A DNA stretch of 64,000 bases from Thiosocius sp963759055. GTDB lineage: Bacteria > Pseudomonadota > Gammaproteobacteria > Chromatiales > Chromatiaceae. Each line of letters starts with the position of its first letter. Positions within the stretch are counted from its first letter, which is position 1. Of this stretch, positions 8,847 through 18,000 are shown one piece after another. The stretch spans positions 1-64,000 of the forward strand of contig CAVWYD010000032.1 of the NCBI GenBank assembly GCA_963759055.1, written 5' to 3'. The notes beneath the pieces are model-generated. The model worked only from the letters and a program-made list of their open reading frames with translations. It ran no database searches and was not told the DNA's origin. A program made the translations under genes and the position numbers.

Positions 8847-9461
8847 GTGGACATCGACGAAATCATCTCTGCAGCACCGGTGATGCCGGTATTGGTCATC
8901 CACAAGATGGAGCACGCGGTGCCGCTGGCAAAGGCCCTGGTGGCCGGTGGCCTCAAGGTACTCGAGGTCACTCTGCGCACACCGATCGCGCTGGACGCGG
9001 TGGCCGCCATAACCAAGGCCGTGCCGGAAGCGCGTGTGGGTGTCGGCACCCTGACGCGGCCGGAACAGTTCTCCCAGGCCGCCGAGGTCGGCGCCGAGTT
9101 TGCGGTCAGCCCGGGCCTGACAAGGGTGATGCTTAATGCCAGCGCCGAATCCGAGATGCCTTATCTGCCTGGGGTCTTTACTCCGAGTGAAGCCATGGCC
9201 GCGCGCGATGCCGGCTTCAACTACCTCAAGCTGTTCCCTGCCACACAGGCGGGTGGCCCCGGTATGCTCAAAGCGCTGGCCGGCCCCTTCCCGGAACTGA
9301 ACTTCTGCCCTACCGGTGGGATTGACCAGGATAACTTCCGCGACTACCTGGCGATGCCCAACGTCGCCAGTGTGGGTGGCTACTGGATGGCGCCGGCAGA
9401 GCTCATCGAGGCGGGTGACTGGGATACCATCACGCGCTTGGCGGCCGAATCAATCAGCTGA
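8847..9461 (+). CDS. eda: 2-dehydro-3-deoxy-phosphogluconate (KDPG) aldolase
   Basis: This aldolase cleaves KDPG to pyruvate and glyceraldehyde-3-phosphate, the last step of the Entner-Doudoroff route. The 204-residue length is typical. The catalytic glutamate is in LEVTLRTP (about residue 44) and the Schiff-base lysine in NYLKLFPA (about residue 130). The phosphate-binding PTGGI motif follows at about residue 154. I chose the GTG start because AGGGG precedes it at good spacing and the protein then begins at the family's usual place. No edd or sugar-uptake gene is nearby, and the flanking genes are pseudogenes, so the pathway context has been lost or lies elsewhere. Its last 12 bases overlap the 3' end of the convergent chimeric pseudogene. 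Confidence 0.92.
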   Translation: MDIDEIISAAPVMPVLVIHKMEHAVPLAKALVAGGLKVLEVTLRTPIALDAVAAITKAVPEARVGVGTLTRPEQFSQAAEVGAEFAVSPGLTRVMLNASAESEMPYLPGVFTPSEAMAARDAGFNYLKLFPATQAGGPGMLKALAGPFPELNFCPTGGIDQDNFRDYLAMPNVASVGGYWMAPAELIEAGDWDTITRLAAESIS

Positions 9462-10302
9462 TGCGGGAATGGCACCCATCGTTGAACATTCAAACGAATC
9501 ATCGGCCAGGCCTATGACAAAACGGTGCTTGCCCGAGCCGGTGCGCGGAATATCGTCGAGGTAGTTCACCTGGAACCGCATCTGCCCATCTAGGTCAACC
9601 TGGATACGGCGTTCAATCGAGGCCAGGTTCTCTGAACTCAGTCTCTGTGCAGCAACCAGGTTCAGAACAATCCGGTCAATATCGGTCTGCACCCACTGGT
9701 AGCTGTCAATCTGCCGCAGACCGTACAGCAGCCGATTGAAATACGCCGGATGAAACCGCTTACCCGCACGGGTCCGGATAAGGTCGTTGTGACGACACAC
9801 CCCCATCTCCATCAGTGGGAAAGGCAGACCACAGCTGCATTCACCGTCCAACAACTTTCCCGAGTCACCTGTGTTGTAGCGGATAAAGGGCATCAGGCGG
9901 TTGGTCAAAGAGGTGACCAGAAGGCGATCCTCATTGTCCGTCGGGACTGATTCGAGATAAACCATATCGGCGAACACATGCATACCGCCGTGACGGCATT
10001 CCCAGGCAATGTTCGGAACCTCACGGCAACCGTACTGATTGAACACCTTGCAGCCAAAAGCCCGCTGCATCAGCTGACGCTGACCGTCATCGAGCACCTC
10101 TGCGGTTGAATACACCCCCAGCAGGGAATGCGGCAGCTTGATCCCCTCGCCGACGACAAACCGGGCAAGCTCAGTCATCGCGGAGGCGTAGCCATACAGC
10201 AGGGTCGGTCGCCACGCCTCGATCAGGCGAGCCCACTCGCGCAGACGCACCTCGCTGAACTCCACGGCCGATACAGGCAGAGGCCCGATGGGATATCCGG
10301 GC
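9450..10302 (-). pseudogene. Phenylacetate-CoA ligase/CapK-like protein, C-terminal remnant
   Basis: About 280 codons match the C-terminal two thirds of the phenylacetate-CoA ligase / CapK adenylating family. Recognisable parts are RPTLLYGYASAMTELARFV, VYSTAEVLDDGQRQ, NQYGCREV, RLLVTSLTNRLMPFIRY-NTGD and the terminal DIPRTGSGKHRFV. The N-terminal P-loop-like portion expected in a protein of about 430-450 residues is absent. At about 10290-10302 the coding sequence runs straight into a different gene in another frame, an acetolactate-synthase-like start. The open frame back to 10421 is only an out-of-frame reading of that second gene. No functional product is expected. Confidence 0.8.
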
Positions 10303-10479
10303 ATAACCACCCGCCATGAATGAGGCCCCCTGCTCATGTTTGACCAGAACGGTTTTAACATCGGAGCCGTACAGTCCATCGTAGATGGGAAGGACGTGGG
10401 CGCCAGGCATACCGAAAACAAACTCGATACCCAGACGCTCCATGTACTTCACAATGAGGTCGCTGACGGTTGTTTTCAT
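10294..10479 (-). pseudogene. Acetolactate-synthase-like TPP enzyme, N-terminal remnant
   Basis: An ATG at 10477-10479 opens 61 codons typical of the N terminus of thiamine-diphosphate enzymes of the acetolactate synthase type. These include SDLIVKYMERLGIEFVFGMP, and KHEQGASFMAGGYAR with the TPP-activating glutamate of HEQGA. Identity stops right after GGYAR at about 10297. The same frame then reads meaningless sequence because the DNA continues with the CapK-like gene in another frame. About 500 residues of the enzyme are missing. Both remnants read the same way, so one deletion between two tandem genes explains the fusion. Confidence 0.82.
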
Positions 10480-10540
10480 TTAGGGCGTTTTCCACCGCTT
10501 CGGACCAACAGGCGCGGATTATATCGGGTTGCACCGTGCT

Positions 10541-10582
10541 GGGGCAGGTGCACGAATCGGGGCTTCAGACTGGACCTGCCCC
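10541..10582. other. Inverted repeat upstream of mgtE
   Basis: GGGGCAGGT (10541-10549) and ACCTGCCCC (10574-10582) form a perfect 9-bp inverted repeat around a 24-base loop. It sits in the 205-base gap between the divergent acetolactate-synthase remnant and mgtE, about 100 bases before the mgtE start. It may be a leader hairpin, an old terminator or an operator. No known magnesium riboswitch pattern was recognised. Confidence 0.35.
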
Positions 10583-10684
10583 GAAAAGCCCTGTGCGCGA
10601 GCCCAGCTAGCTCAATATTCCCCCTGAATTACGGGAAATGTGCTATTTCAACCCATCTAGACCACTTTGCCCGGAGAGACTCAC

Positions 10685-12049
10685 ATGACAACCATCCCCA
10701 GGTTTGAGCCTTGGACGACGCTTCGACACTACGCCGAGGCCGGAGAACGGCGCGAGCTGGAGGCGTTCGTCGAGGCTATCGGTCCAAGTGAGGCCTTCCG
10801 TGCATTGCTGCGCCTTGACCCTGCCGAGCGAGAACTTGTGTTAACCACGCTTTCGCCAACGGAAGCGGCGGAGTTCATGGAGGAAATCCCACGCGAGCAT
10901 GCCGCGGACATGATCGAGCAACTCGCGGCGAGTGACGCCGCGACCATTGTGAGCCAAATGGAGAGCGCAGAGCAGGCCGACGTCCTCGCCGATATGGACA
11001 AAGACGATGCCGAGGCCATTCTGGCCCAGATGTCGCCGGCAAATGCAGCGGACGCCCGCGAGCTGATCCGCTATCCGCGGGACGTAGCTGGCGGATTGAT
11101 GGTTACCGAATACCTTGCGTATCCTGAAACCGCTGTCGTGCGCGACGTCCTGGATGGTCTCAGCGACTGGGTGGAGAAAAAGCAGGAAGAAAGCACGCAC
11201 GTCTACGTCTTGTCTCCCTCAGGAAGTCTGATCGGCGACATCGACTTGCAGGCCCTGGTCCTTTCGCGACGGACTACGCCCCTTAGCAAAATCGTCAAAC
11301 CACCGCGGTTCGTCTCCGTCAACTTTACACTCGACGAACTGGACAATCTGTTCGAATGCCATCAGCTCACGGGCGTGGCAGTCGTGGATAATCACCAGAA
11401 GTTGCTGGGCGTGCTGAAACGAGACGACCTTCATCGTGCTTTGCAGGAACGAGCCGATGCGGATCACCTGAAATCGCAGGGCATCGTCGGCGGTGACGAG
11501 ATTCGTACCATGCCCGTACTCACACGGACGCGGCGGAGGCTCTCCTGGCTCAGCCTGAACATCGTGCTGAATATTATCGCCGCAAGTGTCATTGCCATGT
11601 ATGAGGACACGCTGACAGCCGTAATCGCACTTGCCGTGTTTTTGCCGATTGTCTCCGACATGAGTGGCTGCTCGGGCAACCAGGCCGTCGCTGTCAGCAT
11701 GAGGGAACTCTCATTGGGAATCGTCAAGCCTTACGAGATCGCACGGGTCTGGCTGCAGGAGGTTTCGGTCGGCCTGATCAATGGTGCAGTGCTCGGATGC
11801 CTGATCGGCATCGCCGCCTGGCTTTGGAAAGGCAATCCATTCCTCGGGCTGGTCGTTGGCGCCGCGCTCGCGGGGAATACCCTTGTGGCCGTATCCCTGG
11901 GCGGTACCGTGCCGCTGCTGCTGAAACGTTTGAAGGTCGATCCAGCCGTCGCCTCGGGACCCATACTTACCACGGTAACGGATATGTGTGGCTTCTTTCT
12001 GGTACTGAGCCTCGCCACCATGATGTTGCCGCAACTTACTGCAATGTAA
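10685..12049 (+). CDS. mgtE: MgtE-family magnesium transporter
   Basis: MgtE is a gated inner-membrane magnesium channel. The 454-residue protein has the standard plan: a helical, acidic N domain (about 1-130, with repeated EFMEEIPREHAADMIEQL-like helices), two CBS domains (about 135-255), and a five-helix membrane domain (about 285-450). The pore region keeps SDMSGCSGNQAVAVSMRE, matching the family's GNQ signature. I chose ATG 10685 over an in-frame TTG at 10667 because CGGAGAG precedes the ATG at normal spacing. Cytosolic magnesium binding to the N and CBS domains closes the channel in known members. The gene is monocistronic and convergent with the NfnAB-like gene, 42 bases away. Confidence 0.95.
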   Translation: MTTIPRFEPWTTLRHYAEAGERRELEAFVEAIGPSEAFRALLRLDPAERELVLTTLSPTEAAEFMEEIPREHAADMIEQLAASDAATIVSQMESAEQADVLADMDKDDAEAILAQMSPANAADARELIRYPRDVAGGLMVTEYLAYPETAVVRDVLDGLSDWVEKKQEESTHVYVLSPSGSLIGDIDLQALVLSRRTTPLSKIVKPPRFVSVNFTLDELDNLFECHQLTGVAVVDNHQKLLGVLKRDDLHRALQERADADHLKSQGIVGGDEIRTMPVLTRTRRRLSWLSLNIVLNIIAASVIAMYEDTLTAVIALAVFLPIVSDMSGCSGNQAVAVSMRELSLGIVKPYEIARVWLQEVSVGLINGAVLGCLIGIAAWLWKGNPFLGLVVGAALAGNTLVAVSLGGTVPLLLKRLKVDPAVASGPILTTVTDMCGFFLVLSLATMMLPQLTAM

Positions 12050-12091
12050 CCAAGCAGTCGTGAATACCGCCAACTTCGACGTGCGGCCGAT

Positions 12092-14983
12092 TCATGCGAA
12101 GCCGTGACGAACCTTGTTTGCGTCTTCCTGTTTCCTGAATTGCAGGAAGCGCGGCAGGAACTTGTCCCAGTCGATGAGATGGGCATCCAGTTCGGGGCCG
12201 TCGATACAGGCGTGCTTGCGCACCATCTTGCCATCGAGTGTGACCGGGACCATGCAGGCGCCGCACATGCCGGTGGCATCCACCATGATCGAGTTGAGGC
12301 TGGCCACCGTCTTCACGCCATAGGGTTTCGTGAGGTCGCTGACCGCGCGCATCATCAACGGCGGGCCGATGGTGACCACCTCGCCGATGGCACGTCCGCT
12401 GCCGGCCTTCATCGCTTCGAGCATCTCTTCCAGCGGGGCGGTGACAAAGCCGTTGATGCCGAAACTGCCGTCGTTGGTGGTGTAGATCACATCGAGCAGG
12501 TCGGGGTACTCGGCCTGCAACAGGCCTACGCGACCATCCGGCCTGTCCCAGAACATCAGGTCCCTGGTGCGGAAACCGGAGATCAGGGTGACATGGTTAC
12601 CCATGCGCAGGTGCTCGCGCATGATCGGGTACACCGGTGGCAGACCGACACCGCCGGCGGTGAACACCACGGTCTCGCCGTTCTCGTAGCGATGCAACTG
12701 GCTGGATAGCCCGAGCGGTCCGGCGATACCGGCGATCGCTTCACCTTCCTGCATCCGGTTGATGTACGCCGAACTGCTGCCCAGGCTCTGCACGACCAGG
12801 TCGATGGTGCCTTTGTCGGCATCCCAGTCCGCCAGCGTCAGCGGGATCAGTTCACCCTTGTCCCAGCCGAGCACGCGCACGAACTGGCCGGCGCGCGCCG
12901 ATCTGGCGATCAGCGGCGCGTTGATCTCGAACTCGACGATGCCTTCGGCAAGATCGATGCGCCTGAGTATCTTCTTCGGTGACTGACCCTGCTCGGTATA
13001 GCGCTCGGCGCCGGCGACCAGCGACCTGATCTCGTCGGCGGCGAAGGGCACCATACCGGCGATCTCGCGCGCGGCCGCCTGGCCGTCACCGGCCGCCCGG
13101 ATGGCGGTCGAACCACCACGGTTGGCATCGCCGCCGGTATAGACATCGTCGATCGAGGTCTCCTGCGAGCCAGCCTTGATCTCGATAGTGCCCCACTTGC
13201 TGGTCTTGAGCCCCGGCTCCGAATCCTTGACGATCGGGTTGGAAGCGTTACCCAGCGCCATGATCACCAGGTCCACCTGCATCTCCTCGATGTCGCCGGT
13301 GGGCACCGGACGCCGGCGCCCGGAAGCATCCGCTTCGCCCAGTTCCATGACATCGAGATTGGTATGGGTGACGAAGTGGGTCTTGTCGTTGCCGATGAAC
13401 TCGCGCGGCGCGCGCAGCACCTTGAGCTCGATACCTTCTTCCAGCGCGTGGTGCAGTTCCTCGACACGTACCGGCATCGCGTCCTGAGTGCGGCGGTAGA
13501 CGATGGTGACATGCCCGCCCAGGCGTTTCGCGGTGCGCGCGGCATCCATGGCGGTGTTGCCGCCGCCAATAACGATGACCTGCTTGTCCTTCACTTCCGG
13601 CAGCGGCGTCTCGTAGTCTTCCAGGTGCGCTTTCATCAGGTTGACGCGGGTGAGGAATTCGTTGGCCGACAGGATGCCGTTCATGTGTTCGCCCGGCACG
13701 TTCATGAAGCGGGGCAGGCCGGCGCCGGTACCGACGAACACTTTCCAGAAGCCGGCGCGTTTCAGCGAATCCAGCGTGGCGGTCTTGCCGACGATGAAAT
13801 TGGTGACGAACTTGCCGCCCATCTGCTTGATCTTCATGACCACGTCATCGATCAGCTCGTTGGGCAGGCGGAACTCGGGGATACCGTAGCGCAGCACGCC
13901 ACCAAGCTCGTGGAAGGCCTCGAACACGGTGACCGGGTAACCTTCCTTGGACAGCAGGTAAGCGTTGATCATGCCGGCGGGGCCGGATCCGACCACGGCG
14001 ATGGGCGGCTTGTCGGCTTTCGCCCAGGGATTGACGTGATCGCCGATCTCGGTGTTGGCATCGGGATTGAGGAACTTCTCGCTCTGCGGCAGGTACCACT
14101 CCAGCTGGCCGATCTCGATGGGGCGCTGGTTGAGCGTGCACACGCCCTGGCACTGGATCTCCTGCGGGCACACGCGGCCGGTGACATTGGGCAGCGGGTT
14201 GGCTTCCTTGATCAGCTGGAAGGCCTGCTTGAACTTGCCTTCGCCCATCAGGTGGATCATCTCCGGGATATGTATCTTTACCGGGCAGCCGCCTTCGTTC
14301 TCGCCGCCGTCCATCTTCGGCAGGTGGCCGAGTTCGCAGGGCTTGTCATCGCACTGCTTGTCGCGCAGCACTTCCAGCCACACCAGCAGTTCGACTTCGC
14401 GGAAACTGTAACCCAGGCCCATGTAACCGATGTAGCCCTGGTTGACCAGGTCGAAATCCTGCGCGCGCTCGCTCGGCGGACGGATGTAGGGCGGGATGTT
14501 GTTGGACCCCGGCCAGCCCTCGGACAGGCCCTTGAACATGGGATAGCGGTCCGACAGGTAAGCATCGAGCGCGCGGATGAACTTGCGTTTGAACTTGAGC
14601 GGTATGTTCCACAGGAAACGCATCAGCAGCGTGCTCATGTCATCGTTGTTGCACAGCAGCTTCCACAGGGTTCGGGTGAAGGCATCGCCGAGTTCGTCCT
14701 GCTGGAACTCCCAGACGATGGCGTTGGTGCCCTCGGTGATGAAAGTCTGCTGGAAGAACTGCGGGTCGTTGACCAGGCGCTTTTTCAGCAGATCGACCTG
14801 CTTCTGGAACAGCTCTACGGACGCGCTGTGTTCCAGCTCCTCCAGCGCTTCCGCCGAGTCATCGAGGTGGTGGCGGTTGTTCTCGATCTCCAGGCTGGCC
14901 TCGTAATAGCGTTGGACATCGTGCTGGTGATAGGCGCAATCGGGATTGTCGTGCAGCGACGTCTCATTTTTTTGCTGTGACAT
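12092..14983 (-). CDS. NfnAB/SudAB-like NAD(P)H-ferredoxin oxidoreductase fusion with extra N-terminal domain
   Basis: This 963-residue flavoprotein joins two subunits that are usually separate. Residues about 215-650 are the GltD/NfnB/SudA-like part: N-terminal Fe-S cysteines (GGCPVKIHIP, GRVCPQEIQCQGVC), an FAD site (VVGSGPAGMINAYLLSKEG) and an NAD(P) site (VIGGGNTAMDAARTAKRLGG). Residues about 670-963 are the NfnA/SudB-like ferredoxin-NADP reductase part, ending in a [2Fe-2S] pattern (MCGACMVPV, then KHACIDGPELDAH). Residues 1 to about 210 are helical and charged and belong to no family I know. It lies 33 bases downstream of the 2-oxoacid:ferredoxin oxidoreductase gene, so the two are probably co-transcribed and exchange electrons between reduced ferredoxin and NAD(P)H. 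Electron bifurcation is possible but unproven. Confidence 0.85.
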   Translation of the reverse strand: MSQQKNETSLHDNPDCAYHQHDVQRYYEASLEIENNRHHLDDSAEALEELEHSASVELFQKQVDLLKKRLVNDPQFFQQTFITEGTNAIVWEFQQDELGDAFTRTLWKLLCNNDDMSTLLMRFLWNIPLKFKRKFIRALDAYLSDRYPMFKGLSEGWPGSNNIPPYIRPPSERAQDFDLVNQGYIGYMGLGYSFREVELLVWLEVLRDKQCDDKPCELGHLPKMDGGENEGGCPVKIHIPEMIHLMGEGKFKQAFQLIKEANPLPNVTGRVCPQEIQCQGVCTLNQRPIEIGQLEWYLPQSEKFLNPDANTEIGDHVNPWAKADKPPIAVVGSGPAGMINAYLLSKEGYPVTVFEAFHELGGVLRYGIPEFRLPNELIDDVVMKIKQMGGKFVTNFIVGKTATLDSLKRAGFWKVFVGTGAGLPRFMNVPGEHMNGILSANEFLTRVNLMKAHLEDYETPLPEVKDKQVIVIGGGNTAMDAARTAKRLGGHVTIVYRRTQDAMPVRVEELHHALEEGIELKVLRAPREFIGNDKTHFVTHTNLDVMELGEADASGRRRPVPTGDIEEMQVDLVIMALGNASNPIVKDSEPGLKTSKWGTIEIKAGSQETSIDDVYTGGDANRGGSTAIRAAGDGQAAAREIAGMVPFAADEIRSLVAGAERYTEQGQSPKKILRRIDLAEGIVEFEINAPLIARSARAGQFVRVLGWDKGELIPLTLADWDADKGTIDLVVQSLGSSSAYINRMQEGEAIAGIAGPLGLSSQLHRYENGETVVFTAGGVGLPPVYPIMREHLRMGNHVTLISGFRTRDLMFWDRPDGRVGLLQAEYPDLLDVIYTTNDGSFGINGFVTAPLEEMLEAMKAGSGRAIGEVVTIGPPLMMRAVSDLTKPYGVKTVASLNSIMVDATGMCGACMVPVTLDGKMVRKHACIDGPELDAHLIDWDKFLPRFLQFRKQEDANKVRHGFA

Positions 14984-15016
14984 GTGTTGCCTCCAGGTCT
15001 CTGACCCTGGTCTGTA

Positions 15017-18000
15017 CTATGCCTGTGCCGGCGGATTGAAGCGGATGATCTCTGCATCGCATTCATCGGCGACCCGGGATGCGCGTTGCACCAGCTCCCT
15101 GGTGAGCTCGACCCTGTCGAAGATACCCGGTATCACCCGGCTGACGACCTTGCTGGCGCCTTCGACGACGATGGTCGTCTTCTCGAACAGCTCGCTAACG
15201 TCCTGGTAGCAGGCCTTGCAGTTGGTGCATTTGGGCATATCCGCCTCGGTAATCTCGACCGGTTTAACACCGGACGCCACCGCCTGGGCAGGGGCGGACG
15301 CCTGCTGTGTCGCGGCCGGGACCGCCGCTTCGGCCGCGCCGATCACGTTCACCGGTATGCCCTTCAGCGAAGGCGAGGCAGGCGCGCCGGATACGCTGGC
15401 GAGTTCGGCCATGCCCCTGGCGATGGAGTCGATGGATGCCTCGCGCGCGACGTTCGACTGCTGGTAGCGCTGCTGCCATTCCTCCAGTTCCTGGTGGTGG
15501 CTGGTCTGCATGTGCTCGATGTGCAGGCCGCCGAGGTATTCCAGCATGCGCCAGTTCCTGCGGCGCTCCGCGGTCAGGGTGACCATGGCATGGGTCATGG
15601 TCAGCTTGACGAGCTTGCGGTCTGCGTCGGTCGACCAGATAAACGGTATCTTGCCGTAACGCTCGGTCTCGCCGAGGTCGATGAACTCGTGAATCGGCAC
15701 CGGCTCGCCGGCAATGTCACCCTTGATCGGTCGGAAATGCTTGCTGAAGCGGCCTTCCTGCAGCGCGAAATCGGCCGCGGTGTAGGGGATCTCGAGCAAC
15801 CGGGCATTGCCCTCGTCGTCGATATAATCCAGCGTCGTGGTGATCCAGTCCTTGCCGATCTCCGGGTTGCCTTCCAGCGAGAAGCGCTCGGCGAGCGTAT
15901 CGCCGCGGCGCGGGTCGTGGACGAACAGGGGATACATGCGGCTCTCCACCGCGAGTATGGCTCGGCGGCTGCCGGCATCGTCGGCGATGCCGTGCTCGGG
16001 CTGGCAGGTGGTGTAGGTATCGAACACCGCCGGCGACTCGTTGTAGGTGAGAAAATCCATGACGTTCTTCATGAAGTGGCTCTGCATCGCCGCGCAGGTC
16101 TGAATCACCAGCACGTTGGGGTGGAAGGCGGCGATCAGCCCGAGTTCCTTGCGGTCTTCGTGCTTGCCACGGTGCGCGACGCCGAAGCGGGTCAGGTCCG
16201 AATCCTGCGCGGTAAAGCTGGAGGTCGAGGTCTGGCCGCCGGTGTTGGAATAAGCGCCGGTGTTGAGCACCACCACCTTGAGCGGGGTCTCCGACACCAG
16301 CACGCGCGACAGCGCGCCGAAGCCGATATCGTAGGTCGCACCGTCACCGCCCATGCTGATCACGGCGGGCAACAGGGCGCGTTCCTCCGCGGAGAAATGA
16401 TGCCAGTTGAAACACTTGAACTTGGCGTCGTGGGTGGCCGGATCATAATTGTCCTCAAGGTCGAGGCGGGCTGTGCGCAGGGCCCGGTAATCATCGACCG
16501 CGGTCGCGCACACGCCCTCGAAGATGCCCTTGGCGACCGCCGGCGTATCCTGGAACAGGCTGTTCACCCACGGGTTCTTGTAGGGGTTGGAGGGGAAGGT
16601 GGACGCGTACACGCTGCTGCAGCCGGTGGCGTTGGCAATGGCCGCACCCGAAGGGCCGTCGCCGGTGGGGCCGCCCTCGAACAGGTACAGGCGTTGCTCC
16701 AGCGTGCGGATGGTCTGCTGCATGCGCTCGCGCCTCTGCGGGTCCTGCTCGTCCTGCTGCACGGTTTCGAGCTTGGCGCCGAGATCGGCGATCAGCTTTT
16801 CGAGTTCGTGGATATGCAGCTTGCGCTTGTGTTCGTGGATCGCGCGGTTGGTCGCGGTCAACAGGCGGATAGCGGTGACCTCGCCACAGCCGCGGCAGGC
16901 GCCGTGGCCGCCGGTCATGGCGTAATAGTTGTCGTGATCGAGCATCAGGCGCTTGCTGTCGCCGCCTGGCTGAAGCGCGTTCTCGGTGAAGCGTGCGGCC
17001 GTATTGGGCAGCTTGCTGAGGAAGCTGAAATTCTGTTCCATCCTGGCCTGGGCAGCCCTGCTTTGGTGGCGCGCGCTGAGTGCACCCGGACCGCAAACAT
17101 CGACGCACTCGAGGCAGCCAGTGCATTTCCACGGATCGATGTTGACCGAATACAGGCCGCCGGTGCCGGCCGCCTTTTTTTCCATGGCATCGAAAAACGG
17201 CCGCGTCTTGGCCACCGGAAAACATTCGAGTGCCGCGACCAGCCGGTCGTAATCATGCTGCAGGCTGGCGTTGTCTATCTCGAGTTCGGGGATCGCCTCG
17301 GCGACGATCGCGCTGAAGGTCTTCGGGTCCTTGCTCGGCAGATTGCGGTAGGTCTCGCGGATGGACTTGGTCAACGGAAATACCTGGCTCGACATCTGTT
17401 GCCGGTGCGCGTCGGTGACCTCGAGCTGGTTGATCGCCGTCAGCAAGAGATCATGGATCTCGTGCACGGTGTTGGGAATGGCGGCATCCGGGCACACCAC
17501 CGCACATTCCATGCAGCCGGTGCACAGGTGCTCGCTGTATTCGGGCACCTCGAGTCGGAACAGGCCCTTGTCTTTCCAGGCAGCGCTGGCCATCGGTATG
17601 AACAGCCCACTGCCCGGCATAACCGCCGCCTCGCCGATACTGCCGTCCTTGAACCGGTCGGCCACGATCTCCTTGTAGTATTCCGGGTCGAACAGGCCGT
17701 TGGTCACCGAACTGCAGGTGGCCCTGGACATGCAGGCCGATACCTCGACGCCCTGCGCGGGCTGCACTACCATCAGCCTGTCCGCCTGCTCGAACTCCGC
17801 GGTGCTGTAATCGACCTTGATGGTCGCTTCCATGCCGTCGCGCACCACCTTCATGTTGCTTTCGACCACGACCTGGCCCTTGGCGCCGAATTTTTTTACC
17901 ACCTGTTGCTCGACTTTCTGCAGGATGGCTTCCTCGGTGCTGCCCGCCGCGATGCGGTCGACATGCCCGCAGATGGCGCCGATGAAGGCGATGCCCATCA

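Noticed and set aside
13364..14980. A 538-codon plus-strand frame opposite the NfnAB-like gene
   Set aside because: It is antisense to a gene with clear motifs and has no recognisable domain of its own.
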